Source of the DNA: Reichenbachiella sp. 5M10
Lineage (GTDB): Bacteria > Bacteroidota > Bacteroidia > Cytophagales > Cyclobacteriaceae
Direction: 5' to 3'
NCBI RefSeq assembly: GCF_002742335.1
Contig: NZ_MDGR01000007.1
Coordinates: forward strand, 624,501-688,500
Length of the DNA stretch: 64,000 nt
The notes below the pieces were generated by a model. It saw only the letters and a list, made by a program, of their open reading frames with translations, made no database searches and had not been told where the DNA came from. Positions 9,425-17,451 of this stretch are shown here, one piece after another. A program made the position numbers and the translations under genes. The number at the start of each line of letters is the position of its first letter. The first letter of the stretch is position 1.

Positions 9425-9781
9425 ATGACCATAAAGCTTGAGGGGCTTGATTTTTTTGCGCATCACGGATATTATGCGCAGGAGAGAGAGATAGGCAATA
9501 AATACACGATAGACGTAGAAGTAGTACTGAATGATCCAATACAAATTGATGATGATAATTTGGGGGCTACAGTCAACTACGAGATCGTATATAGTATTGT
9601 TGAGCAAGTAATGAAAGTACCCACTAAACTGCTCGAAACACTGTCTCAAAAAATCAATCAACAGATAATCCAAGAGTTTCCATATATCGTATCAGTGCAA
9701 ACTACCGTGAGTAAACATAACCCGCCGATCAAAGGAGTCTGTCACAAAGCCTCCGTCACACTCAAGACAGAGAGCCGCTAG
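9425..9781 (+). CDS. folB: dihydroneopterin aldolase
   Basis: A 118-aa FolB, the folate-pathway enzyme converting 7,8-dihydroneopterin to 6-hydroxymethyl-dihydropterin and glycolaldehyde. The sequence shows GLDFFAHHGYYAQEREIGNKY, ATVNYEIVYSIVEQVM, and KHNPPIKG near the C-terminus with the usual catalytic lysine region. Its TAG stop (9779-9781) overlaps the stop of the convergent IscA-like gene by four bases (CTAG). Confidence 0.92.
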   Translation: MTIKLEGLDFFAHHGYYAQEREIGNKYTIDVEVVLNDPIQIDDDNLGATVNYEIVYSIVEQVMKVPTKLLETLSQKINQQIIQEFPYIVSVQTTVSKHNPPIKGVCHKASVTLKTESR

Positions 9782-10080
9782 ACAGTTTCAGGTTTGTTGA
9801 AACTGAATCCTCTAGCGTCGGCTTCTTCCACAAAATCTACCTCAAGGCCAATCAAATACATGACGTGTTTCTTGTCTACGACGACTGGTATTTGTTCGAT
9901 GGTGTAAGATATGTCGCTTTCATTGGGCTTGTCAAACCCTATCACGTACCCCATTGCACCACATCCACCACCTTTGATTCCAATGCGCAACGAGTAGTCT
10001 GCAGGAATGCCTTTGTGATCCATGATGTTTTGGACTTCTTCAAGTGCTTTTGGAGTGATGCTTACCGGTTCTATATCCAT
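9778..10080 (-). CDS. HesB/IscA-like protein lacking the C-terminal CGC motif
   Basis: A 100-aa A-type carrier-fold protein (ITPKALEEVQNIM..., LRIGIKGGGCGAMGYVIGFD, MYLIGLEVDFVEEADARGFSFNKPE). Canonical IscA/ErpA/SufA proteins have three cysteines, one central and a CxC pair near the C-terminus. Here only the central Cys40 remains, and the chain ends right after FNKPETV with no CxC. Iron-sulfur carrier function in the usual geometry is therefore doubtful, although similar shortened homologues seem to occur in related genomes. The start at 10080 (MDIEPVSITP) is preferred over an upstream start at 10107, which would overlap the predicted promoter region. Confidence 0.82.
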   Translation of the reverse strand: MDIEPVSITPKALEEVQNIMDHKGIPADYSLRIGIKGGGCGAMGYVIGFDKPNESDISYTIEQIPVVVDKKHVMYLIGLEVDFVEEADARGFSFNKPETV

Positions 10081-10094
10081 GAATTGTTTACTGC

Positions 10095-10122
10095 TTTGAT
10101 AAGGCAAAATTACTTATTTTTG
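10095..10122 (+). promoter_or_regulatory. possible divergent promoter region
   Basis: On the plus strand TTTG (10095-10098) and TATTTTTG (10115-10122) are separated by 16 bases, slightly short, and would serve the gene at 10148. On the minus strand CAAAATTA (10105-10112) reads TAATTTTG and could be the -7 box of the IscA-like gene, but no good -33 box was seen for it. Confidence 0.3.
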
Positions 10123-10147
10123 AATTACACTTTAAAAGAATTTCTCG

Positions 10148-10669
10148 TTGGAAGCACTTATTGAATTTGGGAAAATTATCCTACCGGCTGGCGCAGTACT
10201 TTACGCCATGTTTTTGGTCGTCAGACTATTTGTAAGAAAAGAGTACGATAGCAAGCTTATCGATATCAAATTGAAGAACACAGAGTTGGTGTTGCCCATT
10301 CGTTTGCAGGCCTATGAGCGTATCTGTCTGTATCTCGAGAGGATCACCCCAAAAAACTTGATTGTCCGATTAAACGTTGGACAAATGAGTGCTGCTGAGT
10401 TTCATCAGGTCATACTCAACGAAGTGCGGGAAGAATTTTCTCATAACCTTTCTCAGCAAGTCTATATGAGCATACAGGCGTGGGAAGTAGTAAATTCTGC
10501 GATGGAGGAGATCGTGATGATGGTCAATGACTGTGCAGGGACAATGAACGAAGATGCTACCAGTATGGATTTGGCACGCAGTGTATTTGAAAAAGTAATG
10601 GAGAGAGAACATTTGCAGGTGGATTACGCGCGTGCATTTGTGAAGGAGGAGATTCAACAGAACTTTTAA
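10148..10669 (+). CDS. conserved hypothetical membrane-anchored protein, 173 aa
   Basis: One N-terminal membrane helix (about residues 8-27, IILPAGAVLYAMFLVVRLFV) is followed by a soluble helical domain. I recall similar proteins with the start MEAL.EFGKIILPA as conserved hypotheticals in Cytophagales, with no known function. The start codon is TTG. It is chosen because it gives this N-terminus, and no ATG is available before the membrane segment. The YkvA-like gene follows after ten bases, suggesting co-transcription. Confidence 0.75.
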   Translation: MEALIEFGKIILPAGAVLYAMFLVVRLFVRKEYDSKLIDIKLKNTELVLPIRLQAYERICLYLERITPKNLIVRLNVGQMSAAEFHQVILNEVREEFSHNLSQQVYMSIQAWEVVNSAMEEIVMMVNDCAGTMNEDATSMDLARSVFEKVMEREHLQVDYARAFVKEEIQQNF

Positions 10670-10679
10670 ACCAGATAGG

Positions 10680-11093
10680 ATGATTAAAGAAAAAGTATTT
10701 AAAAAATATAAAGCCAAGGCGGAAAATTTGCTCAAAGACAACGACCGTGTCAACGGTCTGATGCAGGTCACTGCAGATAAGTTGAGAGGAATTGTCGCTA
10801 GCAATGAAAAACTAAAAGACTTGGTCGAGAAAATCCAAGTGTTTTTGAGAATGGTGAAAGCACAATTTACAGGGCAATACAGGGAACTGCCGTGGCGGAC
10901 CGTTTTGCTGTTGGCTGCAGCGATGCTGTACTTTGTGACGCCATTGGATATGATTCCTGATTTTGTCCCGGCACTAGGTCTGACGGATGATCTTGCGATA
11001 GTGTTTTGGGTATACAACAGTCTGAAAGAGGATATCGAACGATTTCGGGATTGGGAAAGTACGTTGGCTTTAGAGTTGGACGATGAATCCTAA
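10680..11093 (+). CDS. YkvA/DUF1232 family protein
   Basis: A 137-aa protein with the DUF1232 core: RELPWRTVLLLAAAMLYFVTPLDMIPDFVPALGLTDD, containing the characteristic YFVTPLDMIPDF and LGLTDD motifs. Length is typical. The central hydrophobic stretch (about residues 77-95) suggests membrane association. Function is unknown for the family. It overlaps the next small gene by 11 bases. Confidence 0.88.
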   Translation: MIKEKVFKKYKAKAENLLKDNDRVNGLMQVTADKLRGIVASNEKLKDLVEKIQVFLRMVKAQFTGQYRELPWRTVLLLAAAMLYFVTPLDMIPDFVPALGLTDDLAIVFWVYNSLKEDIERFRDWESTLALELDDES

Positions 11094-11262
11094 GTGGCTC
11101 AACAGACTCGGTGTAGCTGGAGGGTTTCTACTGATTTTTTTGGCTACTACCGAATTCTTACGCTCTTATCGGTTGGGGGATCCCAAATGGATGTATCTGG
11201 TGATGGTTTTTGGGATGCTGATCGTTCTTACCTCATCTTTTTTCGGAAAAAGAAGACGATGA
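11083..11262 (+). CDS. small membrane protein, 59 aa
   Basis: ATG 11083 opens a 59-codon frame ending at TGA 11260-11262. The product has two hydrophobic helices (VAGGFLLIFLATTEFL and MYLVMVFGMLIVLTSSFF) and a basic tail FGKRRR, as expected for an inner-membrane hairpin with positive-inside ends. It overlaps the YkvA-like gene by 11 bases, a typical coupled arrangement. No family is recognised. The codon pattern and hydropathy make it a credible gene despite its size. Confidence 0.6.
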   Translation: MNPKWLNRLGVAGGFLLIFLATTEFLRSYRLGDPKWMYLVMVFGMLIVLTSSFFGKRRR

Positions 11263-11335
11263 TTCTGCTTTTCTGACTCCCTTATTTTCTTAATTTTACG
11301 GCTTGTTTTGTCCAAAGCTAAAACGCTATTTATAA

Positions 11336-13750
11336 ATGAAGATTTCACTTAATTGGTTAAAGGAATATATTGATCTGGAAGAAGGGGTAGAAGATATCTC
11401 ACAAACCTTGACCAATACAGGGTTAGAAGTAGAAGGAGTAGAGGAAGTCGAAGAAATCAAAGGAAGTTTAGCAGGACTTGTGATCGGCGAAGTGAAGAGC
11501 TGCGTACCACATCCTGATGCGGATAAATTAAGCCTTACTACGGTAGATATTGGAGAGGGAGAATTGTCTCCGATCGTTTGTGGCGCTCCCAACGTGGCGG
11601 CAGGTCAAAAGGTCGTGGTAGCTACAGTAGGAGCTACGCTATACCCAGGAGAGGGGGAGCCTTTCAAAATCAAAAAAGCTAAAATACGTGGAGAGGTGTC
11701 TCTAGGTATGATCTGTGCCGAAGATGAAATTGGCTTGGGGAGTTCGCATGACGGGATCATGGTGCTCGATACCGACTTGGCCAACGGGACACCTGCTGCG
11801 GAGTATTTCAACCCGACCGTAGATACGGTCTTTGAGATAGGGTTGACCCCCAATAGGGCAGATGCAGCGTCACATTATGGGGTAGCTCGAGACCTAAAAG
11901 CCGCCTATGAGCGCTCGACGAAGTTTCCTGACTTGTCGACATTTGCAATCGACAATACTTCGCGTCCTGTTGAAGTAATCGTGGAAAATTCTGAAGCATG
12001 CCCAAGGTACTCTGGCTTGACTATATCCAATGTCAAAGTAGCGGAATCACCAAAATGGCTCAAGGCAAGACTCAATAGTATTGGGCTCGCTCCGATCAAT
12101 AACATCGTGGATGTGACCAACTATGTTTTGCACTCCTTGGGACAACCAATGCATGCTTTTGATCTCAGTCAGATCAAAGGAGATAAAATAATTGTAAAGA
12201 CACTGGAAGAAGGGACGCCTTTTTTGGCGCTAGATGAAAAGGAAAGGAAGCTGTCTTCTAAGGATCTGATGATTTGCAATGCTTCAGAAGGGATGTGCAT
12301 AGCAGGGGTGTTTGGCGGGATAGATTCGGGTGTCAAAGAGACTACAACAGATGTTTTTTTGGAGTCTGCTTATTTTTCGTCAGACTATGTAAGAAATACA
12401 GCAACTCGGCACAGTTTGAAAACCGATGCATCGTTTCGATTTGAGCGTGGGACAGATCCTCGCATGACAGTAGATGCACTTAAGTGGGCGGCTCTATTGA
12501 TCAAAGAACTTGCAGGAGGCGAAATCAGCTCGGAAATTGTGGATGTGTACCCAGAAGAGATTCTAAATCAAAGTGTCGTCATGTCCTATAAGAATATTGA
12601 TCGCCTGATAGGAGTGTCATTGCCAAAAGAAAAGATCAGAAGCATTTTGGAACATCTGGATATTCAGGTGGCCGAAGTGTCAGAAACTGGGTTTGTGGCG
12701 GTTGTACCCCCGTATCGCTTTGATGTGACGCGTGAGGCCGATGTGATCGAAGAGATTCTAAGAATCTATGGGTACAACAACATTGGGTTGGGAGCGTATT
12801 CCACTGCGGGATATTTGGCTCATTTTCCAGCTCCGGACAAAGAGAAAATACAAGAGAAGACAGGTCTGTACCTTTCGGCACTTGGTCTCAACGAAATTAT
12901 GAGCAATTCGCTCACGAATCCTGACTATGTAGCCAAAGGAGGTGTTTGGTCTATGGATCACAATGTAGAGGTGCTCAATAAGTTGAGTGAGGAACTTGGG
13001 GTGATGAGACAAACTTTGGTTTTCTCAGGCTTGGAATCACTCAAGCACAACATCAATAGAAAGCAGACCAATCTCAAGTTTTATGAGTTTGGACGTGTGT
13101 ATCACAAGGTAGAAGACAAGTACAAAGAGACGCCTCAATTGGGGTTGTTTTTTACTGGGCAGCAATCCGAGGAGAGCTGGAGTGTGGATAAAAAGTCCGT
13201 TGATTTTCACGACATGTCTGCCGTGGTTCATAAATTATTGGATAAATTTAGTGTGCTGGATTTTGATTCGATTCCTTCTGAAAACCAAGTGTTTGAGTAC
13301 GGTTTGGATATTAGGGTGAATGGAGTGGTCTTGGTGAGTTTTGGGAAACTAAAAGCCAAGTTGACGAAGATCATTGGAGTGAATCAGGAGGTCTTTTTCG
13401 CTGAGTTCAATTGGACGAAGATGCTCAAGCAGTATGGAAAGACAAGCTTGTACAAAGAGGTTTCGAAGTTTCCAGAGGTCAGAAGAGATTTGTCGTTGGT
13501 GATCGATAAGGATGTACAGTTTAATCAGATCATGGAACTTGCCAAGACCGAAGGTAGAAAACTGGTCAAGCGTATCAATGTATTTAGTGTCTACGAGGGG
13601 GAGAATATTGGAGAAGGGAAGAAATCATACGCTTTGAGTTTTATCCTTCAAGATGAAAAGAAGACACTCAATGACAAAGTGATAGACAAGACGATGAATG
13701 CCTTGATGGCCAGTTTTGAAAAGAATTTGAATGCAATAATAAGAAAGTAA
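11336..13750 (+). CDS. pheT: phenylalanyl-tRNA synthetase beta subunit
   Basis: An 804-aa bacterial-type PheT, of usual length, which pairs with PheS to charge tRNA-Phe. Domains in order: start MKISLNWLKEYIDL; an OB-fold tRNA-binding domain (about residues 40-150, with CGAPNVAAGQKVVVA); B3/B4 editing domain (about 210-400, with VTNYVLHSLGQPMHAFDL); B5; a catalytic-like core; and the C-terminal ferredoxin-like anticodon-binding domain (KFPEVRRDLSLVIDKDV). pheS is not in the window. The coiled-coil gene before zapA starts one base after its stop. Confidence 0.96.
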   Translation: MKISLNWLKEYIDLEEGVEDISQTLTNTGLEVEGVEEVEEIKGSLAGLVIGEVKSCVPHPDADKLSLTTVDIGEGELSPIVCGAPNVAAGQKVVVATVGATLYPGEGEPFKIKKAKIRGEVSLGMICAEDEIGLGSSHDGIMVLDTDLANGTPAAEYFNPTVDTVFEIGLTPNRADAASHYGVARDLKAAYERSTKFPDLSTFAIDNTSRPVEVIVENSEACPRYSGLTISNVKVAESPKWLKARLNSIGLAPINNIVDVTNYVLHSLGQPMHAFDLSQIKGDKIIVKTLEEGTPFLALDEKERKLSSKDLMICNASEGMCIAGVFGGIDSGVKETTTDVFLESAYFSSDYVRNTATRHSLKTDASFRFERGTDPRMTVDALKWAALLIKELAGGEISSEIVDVYPEEILNQSVVMSYKNIDRLIGVSLPKEKIRSILEHLDIQVAEVSETGFVAVVPPYRFDVTREADVIEEILRIYGYNNIGLGAYSTAGYLAHFPAPDKEKIQEKTGLYLSALGLNEIMSNSLTNPDYVAKGGVWSMDHNVEVLNKLSEELGVMRQTLVFSGLESLKHNINRKQTNLKFYEFGRVYHKVEDKYKETPQLGLFFTGQQSEESWSVDKKSVDFHDMSAVVHKLLDKFSVLDFDSIPSENQVFEYGLDIRVNGVVLVSFGKLKAKLTKIIGVNQEVFFAEFNWTKMLKQYGKTSLYKEVSKFPEVRRDLSLVIDKDVQFNQIMELAKTEGRKLVKRINVFSVYEGENIGEGKKSYALSFILQDEKKTLNDKVIDKTMNALMASFEKNLNAIIRK

Positions 13751-13751
13751 A

Positions 13752-14048
13752 ATGGCTGATAACCAACTGAGATCAGAACTCAACCAACTCGAAAGGAAGT
13801 TGGTGCTGTTGTTGAATGATTATAAAAAGAAAGAATCAGAAGTCTCTCTACTGCGAGACGAAAACGATAGATTGCGGGCTCAGATTGAAGAAAGGAACAG
13901 CCAAATTGATAACTTTCAAAATCAAGATAAAATTAGTAAAATTGTGAATGGCATGGTAGTGGACGAAAATGACACTGATGCGTTAGGCAACTTGCTGAAT
14001 GAATATATAAAAGAAGTTGATAAGTGTATCGCTCAACTGAGTGAATAA
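13752..14048 (+). CDS. small coiled-coil protein upstream of zapA
   Basis: A 98-aa protein that is mostly a parallel-type coiled coil (about residues 5-58: LNQLERKLVLLLNDYKKKE..., LLRDENDRLRAQIEE) with an acidic C-terminal helix. It lies one base after pheT and nine bases before zapA. The arrangement of a short coiled-coil protein followed by ZapA is conserved in Bacteroidota, and by analogy it may act in division like ZapB, but that is inference from position and coiled-coil character only. Confidence 0.75.
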   Translation: MADNQLRSELNQLERKLVLLLNDYKKKESEVSLLRDENDRLRAQIEERNSQIDNFQNQDKISKIVNGMVVDENDTDALGNLLNEYIKEVDKCIAQLSE

Positions 14049-14057
14049 AGAGTCTCA

Positions 14058-14342
14058 ATGACAGAATTATCAATAAAAATAAAGATTGGAAGCAGAGAAT
14101 ATCCGATGAAGGTACCGGCCGAAGAAGAGGCTAGGATACGTGAAGCGGGTAAACGAATAAATGAAAAGCTGAGGTTTTATCAAGAGCAATTTCAGATCGA
14201 TGATAAGCAAGACCTCTTGGCAATGGTAGCCATAGACAGTTATGTCCAGCTACTGCAGTCATCCGAAACTCGACAAGTGACGGATGAAACCGCTATGGAA
14301 CATATTAGTAAACTCAATCAGCTGATTTCAGATGCCCTTTAA
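14058..14342 (+). CDS. zapA: cell division protein ZapA
   Basis: A 94-aa ZapA, which bundles FtsZ protofilaments at the division ring. The N-terminal LSIKIKIGSREYPMKVPAEEEARIREAGKRINEKL matches the family, followed by a C-terminal helix (LLAMVAIDSYVQLLQ). The 65-bp gap to rny is too short for a 6S RNA gene, which often sits beside zapA in other bacteria. Confidence 0.9.
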   Translation: MTELSIKIKIGSREYPMKVPAEEEARIREAGKRINEKLRFYQEQFQIDDKQDLLAMVAIDSYVQLLQSSETRQVTDETAMEHISKLNQLISDAL

Positions 14343-14407
14343 TCTTTGTATTCATTTCTAAATAGTGTCCCGATTGCTCCTGCCATGATTAATTATATAT
14401 ATACATC

Positions 14408-15970
14408 ATGGAAAGTACAATTTATATTGTCATAGCTCTGGGTGGGTTCTTAGTAGGATTCGCTATCAGCAAATTTTTGGCTAAACGAGCCGAAGGTAAG
14501 AAAATAAACGAAGCAAAAAGTAAGGCGGAAATCATCCTGAAGGAAGCTACGATAGATGCGGAAAACATAAAAAAAGAAAAAGCCATAGAGGCCAAAGAGC
14601 GGTTTTTGAAACTCAAATCTGAGTTTGAAGAAGAGACGACTCGCAAGAAAAATCAAATCATAGCCAACGAAAATAAGGTCAAGCAAAGAGAGGGAAACAT
14701 CTCTAAGCAGATCGAACAGAATAAGCGTGCTGAGGCAGAGTTAGAAAGCCAAAAGGAAAACCTCGAAGCGCAGATGGAGATCGTCAAACGCCGCAAAGAG
14801 GAACTCGACAAGCGAAAGGAAGAGCAGACCATAGCGTTGGAAAAGATTTCTAACCTGTCCGCGAGTGAAGCGATAGAGCAGCTCAAAGAGACGCTAAAAG
14901 ACGAAGCAAGGACCAAAGCATCCTCACACATCAAGGATATCATCGAGGAAGCAAAACTGACGGCTACCAAAGAAGCCAAGAAGATTGTGATCCAGACAAT
15001 CCAGCGAACTGCTACTGAGCATGCAATCGAAAATTGTGTGTCAATATTCAACATCGAAAGCGACGATATCAAAGGAAAGATCATCGGTAGAGAAGGTCGA
15101 AATATTCGCGCGCTCGAAGCGGCGACTGGAGTGGAGATCATAGTTGATGATACACCAGAAGCAATCATTATTTCTGGGTTTGACCCGGTGAGACGCGAGG
15201 TGGCGAGGTTGTCCCTTCATAGACTCGTGACTGATGGACGCATCCATCCAGCACGTATCGAAGAGATCGTAGCAAAGACGACCAAGAATATCGAAGAAGA
15301 GATCGTAGAGATCGGTGAGCGTACCGTGATTGATCTTGGAATACATGGGTTGCATCCAGAGCTAATCAAGATGGTCGGACGTATGAGATTCAGATCATCC
15401 TATGGACAGAACTTGCTGCAGCACTCGAGAGAAGTGGCAAAGTTGTGTGCTACACTAGCTTCCGAATTGGGTTTGAATGCCAAGTTGGCTAAGCGTGCAG
15501 GGCTTCTCCATGACATTGGGAAAGTATGGCCTGAAGAGCCAGAGCAGCCACACGCTATCCTGGGAATGGAGCTAGCCAAGAAATACAAAGAGAACAAAGA
15601 GGTATGCAATGCCATCGGTGCGCACCATGATGAGATAGAGATGACTTCATTGATCTCGCCGATCGTACAGACCTGTGATGCGATCTCAGGGTCTAGGCCA
15701 GGAGCTCGACGTGAAGTGATGGAATCATACATCAAGCGTCTCAAGGACTTGGAAGCTTTGGCGTTGAGTTTTGATGGAGTACACAAGTGCTATGCAATCC
15801 AAGCGGGGCGTGAATTGCGTGTCTTGGTCGATGCAGACAATGTGTCTGATAAGCAGGCGGGTGATTTGTCCTTTGATATCTCATCCAAGATCGAAAATGA
15901 CATGCAGTATCCAGGGCAGATCAAGGTGACGGTAATTCGTGAAATGAGATCGATCAGTTACGCAAAATAA
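14408..15970 (+). CDS. rny: ribonuclease Y
   Basis: A 520-aa RNase Y, the membrane-anchored endoribonuclease that initiates mRNA decay. Domains: an N-terminal membrane helix (about residues 4-22), a long Glu/Lys-rich coiled coil (about 30-190), a KH domain ([22 protein letters not shown], about 215-285), and an HD domain with GLLHDIGKV and AHHDE around residues 365-420. Length and order match the family. It ends the pheT-zapA-rny run and is followed by a strong terminator. Confidence 0.96.
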   Translation: MESTIYIVIALGGFLVGFAISKFLAKRAEGKKINEAKSKAEIILKEATIDAENIKKEKAIEAKERFLKLKSEFEEETTRKKNQIIANENKVKQREGNISKQIEQNKRAEAELESQKENLEAQMEIVKRRKEELDKRKEEQTIALEKISNLSASEAIEQLKETLKDEARTKASSHIKDIIEEAKLTATKEAKKIVIQTIQRTATEHAIENCVSIFNIESDDIKGKIIGREGRNIRALEAATGVEIIVDDTPEAIIISGFDPVRREVARLSLHRLVTDGRIHPARIEEIVAKTTKNIEEEIVEIGERTVIDLGIHGLHPELIKMVGRMRFRSSYGQNLLQHSREVAKLCATLASELGLNAKLAKRAGLLHDIGKVWPEEPEQPHAILGMELAKKYKENKEVCNAIGAHHDEIEMTSLISPIVQTCDAISGSRPGARREVMESYIKRLKDLEALALSFDGVHKCYAIQAGRELRVLVDADNVSDKQAGDLSFDISSKIENDMQYPGQIKVTVIREMRSISYAK

Positions 15971-15987
15971 GGTTTTGAAGTGCAATG

Positions 15988-16023
15988 AAAAGCCCTTCTC
16001 ATAGATATGAGAAGGGCTTTTTT
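15988..16023 (+). terminator. intrinsic terminator after rny
   Basis: A near-perfect palindrome, AAAAGCCCTTCTC paired with GAGAAGGGCTTTT around ATAGATAT, followed by further T. It is symmetric, so it could also stop readthrough from the minus strand. Confidence 0.9.
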
Positions 16024-16057
16024 ATACCTGTTTGGTGGATCTTTCCGTATTTCAAGG

Positions 16058-16164
16058 TTCATTGTTCGATATTCGTCATTGGGTCTTTAAAGTAGCCACC
16101 TATTATGGGGATTTGAGGTGATATTTAACCGATTGGAGTAATGAATATCGAATGCTCAATGTCG
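16058..16164. repeat. degenerate copy of the dispersed ATTCGATATTCATT-type repeat
   Basis: Two related pieces face each other: TTCATTGTTCGATATTCG (from 16058) and, read on the minus strand from 16164 to 16140, a 25-mer beginning CGACATTGAGCATTCG. The latter matches 23 of 25 bases of the element at 26980-27011. The same repeat family is therefore present at this site and twice near 27-29 kb. The rest of the 15971-16215 gap holds only the terminator. Confidence 0.55.
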
Positions 16165-16215
16165 ATTAGTATCCCAAGTTTACAGACTGATCCGTTTGGG
16201 TTTGTAGAGAAACCC

Positions 16216-17451
16216 TCATTTGCTTCCCATTTCCTTGATCATTTTGATGGAGATAAGAGCGAGCACTAGTCCCACTAACCCGATGGTACTCCAGATGAAG
16301 TATATGTTTTCAAACAGGCTTGTAGACTTCTGGGTAGTCGGAGTGTTGTCTGAGATACGGTGGATCGCGGAGAGGTGAGTGAGTGCTAGCTCGCTAGGAA
16401 TCTGATCTATAAACGCCGCAAGGTCATAGTTGGGTGCATGGAGATTTCGGTCACCAAATTTGATTTGGTAGGAGTGCTCAGGAGACAGGTTGATGATGGC
16501 GTATTGATTCAGAAAAGAGCCTGTGACCTTCGATATTTGGAGTGCTTGATTGTCTTGGTTATTGATTTTGAGGAGTAGCTCTTGGGCTTGAATGTTGCCC
16601 AGGTTTATGGCCCTGCTACCTGAGGAACTGAGCGTTGCACTGCCGATCTGTTGCAGTATGTGGCTAGTTTGATTTTTGTTGTTTGTGTTCTTTTTTTTGA
16701 GGAATACCTGAATGTCTCTTGCGTAGTAGTCAGCTCCTTTGACCTCCAATTGGAGGTTTTCTAGGTAGGTGGTGTCTGGCAGAACCAGCCTGACGTAGGA
16801 GTGGTTGGCACTGTCGAGTTGACTCACGATAGGGAAGTCAAAACTCGTAGTGCGTCCTTTTTTTACCTCAGTGGCGTAGTATCCTACTTTCAAGATATGT
16901 ATTGGGTCCTTTAGGTTGTCATCAATCTCTAACTTGAAATAGGGGTAATTGCTGAGTGGAAAACGAAGGACATTCGAATCTGTCGTATGGTCAGCGCTAT
17001 GCATCGACTGTAGCAGGTAGTCATTTTTGATGGCAAACCATTTCTTTTGGTCATGGCTACCGCTCAATCGGGCTCGCTTTTTTACCTCGGTGTTTTCGAC
17101 GATGATGTGCACTTCAGTGATCGCCTGCTTTGTGTGGTTTTGGAATATCAGGTAAGACGTGCTGTCTTCTGGGTTTTCGCGCTGCGTGATGTCATAGGTA
17201 TGGAACGATCGATGAGAAGCACGAGCGGCCTCTTGCTGGATCAAATACGGCTGTTGTACACCTTTTTCATCATATATTCTCAAATCAGTGAGGTCACTGT
17301 TGGCTTTTCCGAGCAGCTCGGGCGACAATAGGAGTTTATGAAACCCACTGGTCGAAACAGGGGCTACCTCTGCGCTATGCGTGAAATCTTGTGCATAGAT
17401 CACCGAGGTACATAGCATGCAGATTGCCCAACTAATCTTTCTTTTCATCAT
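16216..17451 (-). CDS. DUF3999 family protein
   Basis: A 411-aa protein with an N-terminal signal peptide (start MMKRKISWAICMLCTSVIYAQ, cleavage after the Gln-containing region), a long beta-rich extracytoplasmic part, and one C-terminal membrane helix (about residues 383-403, IYFIWSTIGLVGLVLALISI). This fits DUF3999 (YgbK-unrelated, periplasmic) proteins, which are usually encoded beside a DUF2339 membrane protein, as here: its ATG overlaps the 3' end of the upstream DUF2339 gene by 20 bases. Function is unknown; the pair probably forms one envelope complex. Confidence 0.78.
   Translation of the reverse strand: MMKRKISWAICMLCTSVIYAQDFTHSAEVAPVSTSGFHKLLLSPELLGKANSDLTDLRIYDEKGVQQPYLIQQEAARASHRSFHTYDITQRENPEDSTSYLIFQNHTKQAITEVHIIVENTEVKKRARLSGSHDQKKWFAIKNDYLLQSMHSADHTTDSNVLRFPLSNYPYFKLEIDDNLKDPIHILKVGYYATEVKKGRTTSFDFPIVSQLDSANHSYVRLVLPDTTYLENLQLEVKGADYYARDIQVFLKKKNTNNKNQTSHILQQIGSATLSSSGSRAINLGNIQAQELLLKINNQDNQALQISKVTGSFLNQYAIINLSPEHSYQIKFGDRNLHAPNYDLAAFIDQIPSELALTHLSAIHRISDNTPTTQKSTSLFENIYFIWSTIGLVGLVLALISIKMIKEMGSK

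Noticed and set aside
14343-14407. 6S RNA gene next to zapA
   Set aside because: The 65-bp gap is far too short for a 6S RNA of about 180 bases.
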